From NCBI RefSeq assembly GCF_009829085.1, contig NZ_WUQY01000002.1:62001-126000 (forward strand): a stretch of 64,000 bases of DNA, written 5' to 3'. A program made the position numbers and the translations under genes. Each line of letters opens with the position of its first letter. Positions within the stretch are counted from its first letter, which is position 1. The stretch comes from Sphingobacterium bovisgrunnientis. Its GTDB lineage: Bacteria; Bacteroidota; Bacteroidia; Sphingobacteriales; Sphingobacteriaceae. This document shows positions 54,301-62,561 of the stretch, in pieces. Below the pieces are notes generated by a model that saw only the letters and a list, made by a program, of their open reading frames with translations, did not search any database and was not told the DNA's origin.

Positions 54301-54491
54301 ACGGAAATTCTGAATCGACCTGATCCATCTGTTTGAGTTGCAGTATTTGTCCCAACCACCGAAATAGAAGCCCCACTAATTGGAGTTCCATCAGATGATG
54401 TAACCAAACCACTCACCTCTCGAGTTTGCGCAAATGACATGCTTGTTACACAAGTCATTGCAAACATTGCACTGAGTAACTTTTGTTTCAT
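51378..54491 (-). CDS. SusC/RagA-type TonB-linked outer membrane receptor (pair 2)
   Basis: Starting at ATG 54491 gives 1037 residues and the same signal peptide pattern as its neighbours (MKQKLLSAMFA, ending MSFAQ); an upstream in-frame ATG at 54530 would add 13 polar residues. The carboxypeptidase-regulatory-like domain (about 25-100) is nearly identical to that of pair 1. After EEVVITGYGTVKKSDF the plug and barrel diverge: ATITIRGIKSIQGAGAQPLYIVDGIPV and VLKDANAAALYGARGGVGVIVITTKSG. The barrel ends MFVFGIDFKF. So it is a mosaic with a shared N-terminus and a different pore. A TATGTTTG -7 box lies about 75 bp upstream. Confidence 0.94.
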   Translation of the reverse strand: MKQKLLSAMFAMTCVTSMSFAQTREVSGLVTSSDGTPISGASISVVGTNTATQTDGSGRFRISVSSGATLSVSYIGYISQRVSIGGSANLSIVLTPGDQALEEVVITGYGTVKKSDFAGAAATIGPKEVENKPVANITQNLQGRLPGVLANSGSGQPGNGATITIRGIKSIQGAGAQPLYIVDGIPVSGLESLNQNDFESVTVLKDANAAALYGARGGVGVIVITTKSGKKGKSDITFRTQLGSTAPPNFDRLNLMNTAELLAYEERTGVITQSTNANFSNVPGWYYSPLNPANANLSQAQKDEYARKLDSTRNINSDIKDILFRNGLSQNYEINLQGGADNITYFSSLGYFSQEGIDKTSDYDRYSGRFNMGYDKGRFTLKWNSNLSYGIQNNAIGDSWGNSTLNPFQMIYRARPYENPYLANGDLNFGGGSTNLNPKALANLIETAENSRWTEKKWKINTGLTLAFKLTDDLVLRNTTGLDADNNLYEYYINPDSYRGSVQTYNKGFVREASMVNAQLINTSSLNYSKTFADVHAVRAGAYFEGIRVYNKGMGFVLYNLNPSLPWTGQGANPLPTNGAASMAQNSTSARSGYGIRSYFGTAEYAYNDKYLINANIRRDGTSRIVNIDNREITTWSTGLVWNAIKESFIEDLGFVNDLRLRATYGQTPNIGSITVNSYAVNGFSVPNYLSAQIPSFGSSSYSGSTLPGLGPSTPGNPNLKIETVNKTNIGVDFATWDSRARLTLDVYKEMTNDLFVNQPLSNTTGFNNMAINAGKMSNKGIEALLAVDVVRNQDFDVSLGLNHAININKIEDLGLVSEYELGTFIIRKGLPYGSHYTYNYLGANPDNGRPTYYAQDGTTKVYALAEAGRFADFGTYLPKHVGGFNADFRYKRFSVGLLFSYQFDVVRSNNVRNWITDGTRGNTGAITQSRELIDNQWLKPGDNKFFPSPAYAKGFTNSDLQDAKFLRLRNLNVAYSLPEIKYAGNTVVKGANLYFNAYNLAVWSPWAGTDPEDNNNISLVEYPNPRMFVFGIDFKF

Positions 54492-54991
54492 AAGTTTTTG
54501 TTTTTGTTTAGTAATTGTTAGTGTTGTCAATACAACTTTTATTCACAATTCATTTGGTACTATGCAAACATATAAAAAAATATTTTACACTTTTTAACAC
54601 TTCAATAAAAGATTTTAAAAATATTGTATTGGTTATTTTATTTTCAACAAAAATACTTTTGATTTACTTTTAAAACATTTTAAAGAAATTGAATGACAAT
54701 AAAAAATATTAAAAAGTAACGAAATTGAATGTAAACATTAAAATTATGAATAAACAATTTATCAAGTTATTGCTGTCAAAAATGAGCACAAATAAATGGA
54801 TTTATTTCATAAATAAAGCCAAACAACTATTTCATTCATTACACTGATTTTTAATAGTTAGGGCACTATCGTTTTGATAATATTCAACAAGCAACACTTA
54901 ACTAGTTTAATGTTTTCAAGACTAGAATTCTATTTATGCTACCTATAGCTAGTAAAACTGAAAAGGAGTAATCCTATTTAGAACCAGAGGC
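54492..54991. other. Noncoding region between susC of pair 2 and the IS element
   Basis: AT-rich 500-bp stretch. On the minus strand an exact -7 box TATGTTTG (rc of 54565-54572) lies about 75 bp before susC of pair 2, and a TGTTAAA-type motif (rc within 54591-54605, GAAGTGTTAAAAA) lies behind it, similar to half of the palindrome upstream of susC of pair 1. No gene or structured RNA is apparent in the rest. Confidence 0.5.
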
Positions 54992-55009
54992 GTCCTAAAT
55001 AAGGGAAAA

Positions 55010-55073
55010 ATGGCGGTGGTTTAATATAGCAAGGATTGCTATATTTATTTCGCTAAAATATAACTACCGCCAT
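55010..55073 (+). promoter_or_regulatory. Hairpins covering the transposase promoter and start codon
   Basis: ATGGCGGT (55010-55017) pairs with ACCGCCAT (55066-55073), whose last two bases are the first two of the transposase ATG. An inner perfect 9-bp stem is formed by AATATAGCA (55023-55031) and TGCTATATT (55037-55045). RNA entering from outside would hide the start codon, a known IS strategy against activation by read-through; a transcript starting inside would not form the outer stem. Confidence 0.6.
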
Positions 55074-56242
55074 GGTAAATATAAACGTATTTTCTCAGAT
55101 ATTAGGTCTAGTAGACCGTGACATTTTTAATAAATTGGTTCAACAATATCAGTCCGATAAACACCATAAAGGAATTAATAGTTGGACACATTTTGTGAGT
55201 ATGCTTTTCTGCCATCTTTCCTCCGCAGATTCCGTTCGTGACATTTCTAATGGTCTCCGTAGTACTACAGGAAACATGAGCCATATGGGAATTTCCAGAA
55301 CACCTAGCAAGTCGAACTTATCTTACATCAACAAACATCGTAATCATGGCATATTCCGTGATTTGTATTATAGACTTTTGGATGATTTGTGGCGTAAAGA
55401 TTCACCAAGACGCGCCGAGCTTAACAGACTCAAACGTAAAGTATATCTCATGGATGCTACTATTATTCCCTTATGCTTAAGTGTATTTGACTGGGCTAAA
55501 TTCCGCAGTGCTAAGGGAGCTATTAAACTTCATACTATACTTGATTATGATGGCTGTATGCCCAGTTTTGTGCATATCACAGATGGTAAACAACATGAAT
55601 CTAAAATCGCCAAGACCATTTCATTTCCTAAGGGCTGTGTGGTGGTTGTGGATAGAGGCTACGTTGATTATGCTTGGATGAACGTTTTGGACAGCACCCA
55701 GAGCTTTTTTGTCACACGCAGTAAGAGCAATATGAAATATACTGTGGTGAGATCAGTTCAAAGTGAAGCACTCAAAGAAAGCGGAGTTATTCAGGATCAG
55801 ATCATTGAGCTTGATGGGGATGCTAAAAAGCACTATCAAGGAAAGAAAATGCGTCTAGTTCGCTTTTGGGACAGCATAAATAATGCTGAATATGAGTTCT
55901 TAACAAATAATTTCACCTGGAAAGCATCAACAGTAGCGGCCTTATATAAGGAAAGATGGGAGATTGAAACTTTCTTCAAACATCTTAAACAGCGTCTGAA
56001 AGTAACCAGTTTTGTAGGGACCTCAGAAAATGCCGTCTACATCCAAATTTGGACTGCATTAATAGGTTATACTACTCTTTAAATACATTCAAAAGAAGGC
56101 TAAATACGATTGGAACTTATCTAATCTGGTGAACTTTATTCGCTTGAATATATTTGTGAAGATTGATCTCTAGAAATGGGCAAACGATCCATTCTTTTCT
56201 GGTAAACCTGCTGATAGAATTGGGCAATTCAAGCTCTTTTAA
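55072..56242 (+). pseudogene. IS4-family DDE transposase, frameshifted and with a nonsense codon near the C-terminus
   Basis: The first frame (55072-56082, 336 residues) carries an N-terminal DUF4372-like region (SWTHFVSMLFCHLSSADSVRDI), the DDE residues in VYLMDATIIPL and VVVDRGYVDY, and the YREK-type motif YKERWEIETFFKHLKQRLKV. It stops right after IQIWTALIGY. The expected C-terminus continues one frame over from about 56075 (FKYIQKKAKYDWNLSNLVNF, then WANDPFFSGKPADRIGQFKLF to 56242), and that part has a TAG at 56171-56173 where a Trp is expected (DL-stop-KW). So one single-base insertion and one nonsense mutation separate the copy from an intact gene. Catalytic residues remain, so residual activity cannot be ruled out. 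Confidence 0.8.
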
Positions 56243-56417
56243 AGTCAATACTGGGGATATAATTTGATTTTTTATCAAAAGCTTTCTTAATTCATAAAAG
56301 AAGGTAGGTTTTGCACGTACTAAATTTTATTTAGGACAGTAATGATTTAGAACAATATTCCATAAGATCAAAAGTACTCATACATATAAAAAATTTATAG
56401 GCTAAATATTCAACTAA

Positions 56418-56447
56418 AAAGCCCATAAGTATACACTTATGGGCTTT
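56418..56447 (-). terminator. Terminator of SusC/SusD pair 3
   Basis: AAAGCCCATAAGT (56418-56430) and ACTTATGGGCTTT (56435-56447) form a perfect 13-bp stem with a 4-base loop. On the minus strand the RNA ends with a U-rich stretch, about 20 bases after the SusD stop. Confidence 0.85.
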
Positions 56448-56465
56448 CTTTAGCATTTGTATTGA

Positions 56466-57983
56466 CTATTTATTCAAATTAGGATTGTTTAATTCTTCTG
56501 ATTGAGGAATCAAAAATGTCAATTTTGGATCATTGTAATTGAAAGTTGTATTTTCGTAGAACAAGTGATTAGATCCTCTTGTAACCTTTTCTTTATTTCT
56601 TTTCAACGATAAGTATGATTTACCCTCACCCCAAAGTTCGATTCTAGTTTGTAAGTAAATCTCTTTCAATAACGCTTGACCAGTAAGATTATTCACATAA
56701 GCGTAATCAGCAGCATTAGCGAATCTGTTTTCAAGGATTAAATTCAATGATGCTTTTGCAGCAGATTCATTACCTAATTTTGCATTTGCTTCTGCATTCA
56801 ATAATAGAATTTCCTCGAAACGCATATAAACATAATCTGTTACAATATAACGTTGACCATCTACTCTTCTCTCAGGCGCAAAAAACTTGTTTATTGGCCA
56901 ATAATCTTCGTCAAATTGTCCTTTACGCACATCGCTATCTTTGATTGTTTCGAACAAACTATTATCAATGATTTTAGGGTCCCCTGCAGATGCATAACTA
57001 TAAGTAAATAAATCTACTTGTCCCCACCATGATACCAAGTCAAGGTCACTTGCTAATGTCAGGTCTACACCCCACATCCAGCTAGGAGTCGCTACATTAT
57101 TGAATCCCGACTCTGGGTTTAGTAAAGCTCCATCTTCATCTAACTGAGCAACAACTTCATTAGCAGTAGTAACTTTAAATTTATTACTAGCTATTATTTC
57201 ATCAGTAATAGTGACAACATTTCTCAAATCTTCATTTGTACCTCTTGCTGACAATGCATAAGATAACAAACCTTGCGCTACCGATTTATCAATAGCATGT
57301 TTAACAGTTCCTCTATTAAACGTAGCAAGCAACTCCACCGATTCAGTCAAATCATTAATAATTAAATCATAAACTTCTTTAGTCGTTGATTTTGGATTAT
57401 TAGCAGTAGCCATGGAAGTGTAGATTGGCAAAACCTTTTCATTACCTGTACCATATCCTTCACGAGAATATAGGTTAACAAGATAGAAATAAGCATAAGC
57501 ACGCATTGCCTTAGCTTGTCCCATCATATGTTGAGCCACTTGATTTGTTAATTCTGCATCATTACCACCCAAAGTTTCAATAACATTATTTGCATTGAAA
57601 ATAACAGAATAGTAATATCTCCAAGGTGTGTAAGCTTGGTTCACCGTATAATTTTCAGTAGCTGTTAAGTTGGCAATATTCAAATACCAACCGTAATTAT
57701 CACCACCCAAAACCATATCGCCTGATAATAGGTCAGAAAAGATATCATAGCCTTTTTGACCAAAATCATCATGCCCAGTTGTACCACCACTACCTGTTTC
57801 ATACATTTTAGCGTATAAACCCGCTAAATAGCCATCAAGAATAGATGGGTCTTGCTGAGATAAATCTACAAGTTGTTCTGTAGAAATTTGCTCAGAAGGA
57901 TATTTCTCTAGAAAATCTTTGCTACAGCTCGAAAAGCTTAATGCTGCTGCAGCCAGTATTATCGTATATAATTTATTTTTCAT
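56466..57983 (-). CDS. SusD/RagB-type nutrient-binding lipoprotein (pair 3)
   Basis: The 505-residue lipoprotein has a lipobox ending ALSFSSCSKDFLEKYP (Cys about 20). It is a close paralogue of the SusD of pair 1, with SGGTTGHDDFGQKGYDIFSDLLSGDMV, MMGQAKAMRAYAYFYLVNLYSREGYGTGNEK, ESGFNNVATPSWMWGVDLT and LQTRIELWGEGKSYLSLKRNK. It should work with the SusC encoded 5 bp upstream as a surface receptor. The paralogy suggests related but not identical ligands for pairs 1 and 3. Confidence 0.94.
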   Translation of the reverse strand: MKNKLYTIILAAAALSFSSCSKDFLEKYPSEQISTEQLVDLSQQDPSILDGYLAGLYAKMYETGSGGTTGHDDFGQKGYDIFSDLLSGDMVLGGDNYGWYLNIANLTATENYTVNQAYTPWRYYYSVIFNANNVIETLGGNDAELTNQVAQHMMGQAKAMRAYAYFYLVNLYSREGYGTGNEKVLPIYTSMATANNPKSTTKEVYDLIINDLTESVELLATFNRGTVKHAIDKSVAQGLLSYALSARGTNEDLRNVVTITDEIIASNKFKVTTANEVVAQLDEDGALLNPESGFNNVATPSWMWGVDLTLASDLDLVSWWGQVDLFTYSYASAGDPKIIDNSLFETIKDSDVRKGQFDEDYWPINKFFAPERRVDGQRYIVTDYVYMRFEEILLLNAEANAKLGNESAAKASLNLILENRFANAADYAYVNNLTGQALLKEIYLQTRIELWGEGKSYLSLKRNKEKVTRGSNHLFYENTTFNYNDPKLTFLIPQSEELNNPNLNK

Positions 57984-57988
57984 TAGTA

Positions 57989-60900
57989 TTAAAATTTAGC
58001 TCTTAAACCAGCAGAAATTGTTGATAATGGAGAGTATCTGTACATATTAGAGTTACCAGCCTCAGCAGTTGAAGGATAGAATCCTTTACGAGCTGACTTG
58101 TACCATAAGTTATCAGCTGACACCCAAACACCTAGGTTTTTCAATCCCATAACAGACACCAAACTTTTGTCAAAATTGTATCCTAAACGAATATTGTTAA
58201 GTGACAAGTAATTTGCCTTTGTTAAAAAGCGTGTAGAACTTGAACTCACGTTTTGATCAGTTGTAGCATTGTTAGAAATACGAGGTACATCCGTAATGTC
58301 ACCTGGTTTTTGCCATCTATTTAAGATATCCGAATGCCAATTGTTACCACCTACTGTACCATTACCCATCAAACCTGCGTAAGCTGCATCATAAGCATAA
58401 CCACCGAAAGAATATAACATTTGAACAGATAGATCAAAGTTTTTGTAACCTGCTCTCAAGTTTAATGCACCTCTCAATTTGGGAACAGCAGATTTACCTG
58501 TATAAAATTGAGTTGCTTGAGAATACGTTTTAGTTGTACCTTCTTTGATTTCATCTTGATTTGGATTCTCAAATTGATTCAAAGAAGCAATTTGCTCTCC
58601 TGCATCAAATTGACCATTTGCATTATTGTCCGTATAGAACACTTTCCAAGTGCTTCTTCCATCATTAGGGTCTACACCAGCAAAATCTCTTATGTAAAAA
58701 TCATAGATTGAATGACCTTCTGCCCAACCATAGTTCCCTTGAATATCCAATATTTTTGGTAATTCAGTAGAAGGATCGATAGGCATCTTAGTAATCTTAT
58801 TTTTGAAAGTCTCACCAATAATCGATAAGTCTAAATAGTAATCACTATTTTTCAAGATATGACCTGTCAAATCAAATTCTAAACCTTGGTTTCTTAGATT
58901 TCCGTCATTTACACGAACCATAGCAAAACCGATTGAAGGTCCTATACGTCTGTCAAATATTAAGTTTGATGTGTTCTTTAAATAGTATTCAACATTACCT
59001 GTCAAATAGTTACCTAATCTGAACTCAACACCTGTTTGGAACATTTTAGATGTTTCCCAAGTCAAGTCTGGATTACCTTTTGTATCAAATGAAAAGGCAG
59101 GCTTGTCATTAACATTTACAATGTTAAATTTATCATAACCTGGATAATATCCTACACCACCTTGATCTCCAATAACACCATAAGAAGCTTTTAATTTCAA
59201 GAAATCGATAGCATCAATATTCATGAATTCCTCATTTGAGACAACCCATCCAGCACCAATAGCACCAAAAGTACCCCATTTGTTATTCAAGAATCTCGAC
59301 GAACCATCACGACGAACACTACCTGATAACAAGTATTTTCCATCATAATCATAATTCACTTGCCCGAAGAAACTCTCTAACGCATATGAATTAGTATATC
59401 CTGAATTTGGATTTGTAACAATCACATTGTTGAAATCCAAAGAGTATGGATCTACCAATTGATTACCCGAAAGAATAGTATTTTGTACTTTAAATTCACT
59501 TGACTCGTGAGCCACCAATGCCTCAAAGTTATGAGAAGCGAATGATTTTTTGTAACGCAACAAGTTCAAAATGTTATAAAAATTCATTTCTGAATTATTT
59601 TTATACAATGAACCGTTTGTCGAAGCCGCAGAGCCAAAGAATTTGTCATTCTTAGATACATAGTTATTGTTGTAATATTGATATCCAAATGAATTTTCAA
59701 ATGTTAATCCATCTACAATATTAAAATTCAAATAACCTCTACCATTCAATTCACTTCTGTTGTGACGATCAACACCGTAAGTTGCATCAGCGATTGAGTT
59801 AGTTAAAGCGCCAAATCTTCTGTTTTGACCATAGTCAAATTCGTAACCACCATATATAGTGTTTTCAATTTTGCTACCATCAGCATTTCTTGTAAACAAT
59901 GGATAGATTGAAGGAATATTATCCACAAACCAGAAAATACTTCCAGAATCTTCTGATTGTCCATTGTTATTTCGCTCCGACTTCGATAAATTTAGATTCA
60001 AACCAACATTCAACCAAGGCTTAACTTTATGGTCAATGTTTACGCGAGCAGAGAAACGCTCAAAATCTGAATTAATTGAATATCCTTTATCCCCTAAGTA
60101 TCCGTATGAAGTAAAATAGTTTGTCTTATCAGAAGAACCACCAAACTTAACATTCACATCTGTACGAGTAGAATTTTGGAAAGCGTAATCTTCCCAATTT
60201 TCAGGATCGAATTTACGCGTTGCAGAAGACAATACTGTTCTTGTAGCAGGATCTATTAATTCAGATCCGTTTGTTACATTCCAAATATTTAATTTTCCTG
60301 CTCCCGCACTCACAATTTGTCCATTTGCGTAGGTTGTAGCCTGTTCATTAGTGTAACCACCAATAATCTGCGCATAGTTGTATAAACCTTCCCACGCTAA
60401 ACCTGCGTATTGTTCTGGACTTTTAATTACATCATAACGAGGCAATAAAGCCATATTTGATCCAACATTAACATCAGCTTCGATAAATGACTCTTGACCA
60501 CGACCATTTTTTGTAGTTATAACAATTACACCATTCGCACCACGAGAACCGTAGATAGCTGTAGCTGTTGCATCCTTCAAAACGGTTACAGAAGCAATAT
60601 CAGAATTGTTGATAGATGTTAAATTCCCAGAATAAGGAACTCCATCTACAACATATAATGGATCTCTATTACCATTTACAGAACCAAAACCACGAATACG
60701 AACGGTAGCAGCTGTACCTGGCTGACCTGAACCATTAACGACCTGAAGACCTGCTACTTCACCAGCAATTGCTTGGGAAATGTTAGATACGTTCTTTTGT
60801 TGTAAGTTTGCGCCATCAACTTTCTTAGCTGATCCTGTGAACGCCTCTTTAGTCGTGCTTCCATAACCTACTACTACTACTTCTTCTAATTCTGTATCAT

Positions 60901-61189
60901 CTGCTTGCAATACAATTGAAATTATAGAAGAATTGCCAACACTCACTCGTTGTGTAATATAGCCAATAGAGGAAGCACTTATAGTAGCACCAGGAGCTGC
61001 AGATAAAGTAAAACTTCCAGATGCATCAGTTTGAGTTGCTGTTGAAGTACCTACTACGGAAATAGAAACACCACCTATTGGAGATCCATTCGCTGCAGTT
61101 ACTTTACCACTCACTTGACGTTCTTGTGCATACGATGAACTTGCAATGCAAGCTACCGCAAACATAGTACTGAGTAACTTTTGTTTCAT
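57989..61189 (-). CDS. SusC/RagA-type TonB-linked outer membrane receptor (pair 3)
   Basis: The 1066-residue receptor has a signal peptide ending SSYAQ (about 21), a carboxypeptidase-regulatory-like domain (about 24-100), EEVVVVGYGS, a plug domain with TVRIRGFGSVNGNRDPLYVVDGVPYSG and VLKDATATAIYGSRGANGVIVITTKNG, and a barrel ending ISAGLRAKF. Plug and barrel run parallel to those of the pair 1 SusC, with many shared segments such as SGSIFWF and FYLKDFVG/FYIRDFAG-like stretches. No STN domain. Upstream lies a 443-bp noncoding region with an inverted repeat. Confidence 0.95.
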   Translation of the reverse strand: MKQKLLSTMFAVACIASSSYAQERQVSGKVTAANGSPIGGVSISVVGTSTATQTDASGSFTLSAAPGATISASSIGYITQRVSVGNSSIISIVLQADDTELEEVVVVGYGSTTKEAFTGSAKKVDGANLQQKNVSNISQAIAGEVAGLQVVNGSGQPGTAATVRIRGFGSVNGNRDPLYVVDGVPYSGNLTSINNSDIASVTVLKDATATAIYGSRGANGVIVITTKNGRGQESFIEADVNVGSNMALLPRYDVIKSPEQYAGLAWEGLYNYAQIIGGYTNEQATTYANGQIVSAGAGKLNIWNVTNGSELIDPATRTVLSSATRKFDPENWEDYAFQNSTRTDVNVKFGGSSDKTNYFTSYGYLGDKGYSINSDFERFSARVNIDHKVKPWLNVGLNLNLSKSERNNNGQSEDSGSIFWFVDNIPSIYPLFTRNADGSKIENTIYGGYEFDYGQNRRFGALTNSIADATYGVDRHNRSELNGRGYLNFNIVDGLTFENSFGYQYYNNNYVSKNDKFFGSAASTNGSLYKNNSEMNFYNILNLLRYKKSFASHNFEALVAHESSEFKVQNTILSGNQLVDPYSLDFNNVIVTNPNSGYTNSYALESFFGQVNYDYDGKYLLSGSVRRDGSSRFLNNKWGTFGAIGAGWVVSNEEFMNIDAIDFLKLKASYGVIGDQGGVGYYPGYDKFNIVNVNDKPAFSFDTKGNPDLTWETSKMFQTGVEFRLGNYLTGNVEYYLKNTSNLIFDRRIGPSIGFAMVRVNDGNLRNQGLEFDLTGHILKNSDYYLDLSIIGETFKNKITKMPIDPSTELPKILDIQGNYGWAEGHSIYDFYIRDFAGVDPNDGRSTWKVFYTDNNANGQFDAGEQIASLNQFENPNQDEIKEGTTKTYSQATQFYTGKSAVPKLRGALNLRAGYKNFDLSVQMLYSFGGYAYDAAYAGLMGNGTVGGNNWHSDILNRWQKPGDITDVPRISNNATTDQNVSSSSTRFLTKANYLSLNNIRLGYNFDKSLVSVMGLKNLGVWVSADNLWYKSARKGFYPSTAEAGNSNMYRYSPLSTISAGLRAKF

Positions 61190-61632
61190 GTGTTTATTAA
61201 TTGTTTTAAAATATTTACAAACTAAATTGTATATACAACTTTTAAGAGGAGAATAGACGGTAGACTATTATCTATTAATGAATTGCATACAATGTGCCTT
61301 TCATTAATTTAGAATAAATAAATAGTTAGTTGTGAAAATTCTGTTTAACATTATTTAACAGAATGGAAGGCAAATGTATAATATAGAAGTTGTTATTGCA
61401 AGTTTTTCAATAAAAAATATAGATGGTTAAGATTAATCAACAAATAACCACACATAACTATTAAATATTCAACAAATAAATAAAGTGGCAATCATTCGAT
61501 AAAAGCTAACTTTAACAGAATTTAATTTTGAACACCATTGTATTAACAAAATATTAAGATTAAAAATCTACTGTCACAAAACTGTAAAGAGATACTTTCC
61601 CATTTCAATACAATGTTTTCTATCTTTGCAAA
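61190..61632. other. Divergent noncoding region between susC of pair 3 and trmD
   Basis: The 443-bp AT-rich region must hold the promoters of susC of pair 3 (minus) and trmD (plus). It contains an inverted repeat ATTCTGTT (61338-61345) and AACAGAAT (61357-61364), about 150 bp upstream of the susC start, with TTAACA inside as in the palindrome before susC of pair 1. No gene or RNA structure is evident elsewhere. Confidence 0.5.
61621..61628 (+). promoter_or_regulatory. trmD promoter -7 element next to the start codon
   Basis: TATCTTTG is an exact -7 box four bases before the ATG at 61633. A TTTC at 61596-61599, 21 bases upstream, could be the -33 element. The transcript should be leaderless or nearly so. 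Confidence 0.55.
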
Positions 61633-62310
61633 ATGAGATTTGATATCATCACCGTATTACCATCATTACTAGAGAGTCCCTTTGCGCATTCCATTCTTCA
61701 GCGTGCCCAAAAAAAAGGAATCGCAGAAATTCATGTCCATAATCTTCGTGATTATGCCGTTAATAAACAAAAGTCTGTGGACGACTACCCCTACGGAGGA
61801 GGATCTGGTATGGTTATGCAAATTGAACCTTTTGCATTATGCATTGAAAAATTACAAAGCGAAAGAGATTATGATGACATAATTTATATGACCCCAGATG
61901 GTGTCACTTTAAATCAAAGTATTGCAAATGATTTATCCACTAAAGGAAATATTATCATCCTATGTGGTCATTATAAAGGTATAGATCAACGCATCCGCGA
62001 TGTATTCGTTACAAAAGAAATTTCTATTGGGGATTATGTACTTTCTGGTGGTGAATTACCAGCGGCTATTGTTGTTGACGCTGTAGTACGATTAATACCT
62101 GGTGTGTTATCGGATGAGACTTCTGCGCTTTCAGACTCATTTCAAGATGGGTTATTGGATGCACCGATCTATACCCGACCCGCAGAATGGCGAGGATTTC
62201 GTGTACCAGATATCTTATTGAGCGGAAATGAAGCAAAAATCAACGAATGGCGTGACGAACAGCAGCTTGTAAGAACAAGGGAAAGAAGACCTGATTTATT
62301 AAATGATTAA
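61633..62310 (+). CDS. trmD: tRNA (guanine-N1)-methyltransferase TrmD
   Basis: The 225-residue SPOUT enzyme methylates G37 of tRNAs next to the anticodon, using S-adenosylmethionine, and is essential in most bacteria. The signature stretch is complete: [54 protein letters not shown] (the trefoil knot), [30 protein letters not shown] and [21 protein letters not shown]. The start is fixed by the family N-terminus and by a -7 promoter box four bases upstream. It is separated from rimM-rpsP, unlike in many bacteria. Confidence 0.97.
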   Translation: MRFDIITVLPSLLESPFAHSILQRAQKKGIAEIHVHNLRDYAVNKQKSVDDYPYGGGSGMVMQIEPFALCIEKLQSERDYDDIIYMTPDGVTLNQSIANDLSTKGNIIILCGHYKGIDQRIRDVFVTKEISIGDYVLSGGELPAAIVVDAVVRLIPGVLSDETSALSDSFQDGLLDAPIYTRPAEWRGFRVPDILLSGNEAKINEWRDEQQLVRTRERRPDLLND

Positions 62311-62347
62311 ACATTCATAAGTTTTGTTATTTTTTTTTCAATTTTTG

Positions 62348-62378
62348 TTTGAATATATAAAATTAATTACAATATTTG
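62348..62378 (+). promoter_or_regulatory. Candidate promoter of the trp leader
   Basis: TTTG (62348-62351) and AATATTTG (62371-62378) are spaced 19 bases apart, fitting the Bacteroidota -33/-7 layout with one mismatch in the -7 box. Transcription would start about 62383-62385, at or just before the leader peptide ATG. Confidence 0.5.
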
Positions 62379-62386
62379 TATCGTTA

Positions 62387-62449
62387 ATGCAAACGATTGT
62401 TACATATCAGTATTGGTGGTGGCCTGAAGCTATAAGCATCGGGAACTAG
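62387..62449 (+). CDS. trpL: trp operon leader peptide with three consecutive Trp codons
   Basis: A 20-codon ORF, too short for usual gene calling, starts ATG at 62387 and ends TAG at 62447-62449. It encodes MQTIVTYQYWWWPEAISIGN, with Trp codons at 62414-62422. Its product is not expected to act as a protein; its translation senses charged tRNA-Trp. Just after the Trp codons the RNA can fold into a hairpin (62423-62443), and the last part of it, GCATCGGG (62436-62443), can instead pair with the 5' arm of the terminator before trpE. Three adjacent Trp codons in such a small ORF directly before trpE are very unlikely by chance. Confidence 0.88.
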   Translation: MQTIVTYQYWWWPEAISIGN

Positions 62450-62503
62450 TCTATAATGGTATTCAAGATAAAACATTTTTATTAAATCAACCAAAACCAT
62501 TTA

Positions 62504-62533
62504 AGCCCGATGTATATACATCGGGCTTTTTTT
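62504..62533 (+). terminator. Attenuator terminator upstream of trpE
   Basis: AGCCCGATGTAT (62504-62515) and ATACATCGGGCT (62516-62527) form a perfect inverted repeat, followed by a run of seven T residues to 62533. It lies 28 bases before the trpE ATG and after the Trp-rich leader peptide, so it is an intrinsic terminator inside the operon leader. Its 5' arm CCCGATG (62506-62512) can pair with leader bases 62437-62443 to form an antiterminator. Confidence 0.9.
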
Positions 62534-62561
62534 GTTATTATTGACAACTTATTTGAAAAAT

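Larger units (their letters stand above)
54992..56337 (+). mobile_element. IS4-family insertion sequence, decayed
   Basis: An inverted repeat GTCCTAAATAA (54992-55002) and TTATTTAGGAC (56327-56337) bounds a 1.35-kb element with one transposase frame. The family is assigned from the DDE transposase. I see no clear target-site duplication next to the repeats, and the transposase C-terminus is broken, so the copy is probably no longer autonomous. It sits between SusC/SusD pair 2 and pair 3. Confidence 0.83.

Noticed and set aside
62532-62561. TTG start for TrpE.
   Set aside because: It falls in the T-run of the attenuator terminator; the ATG at 62562 is 28 bases beyond the stem.
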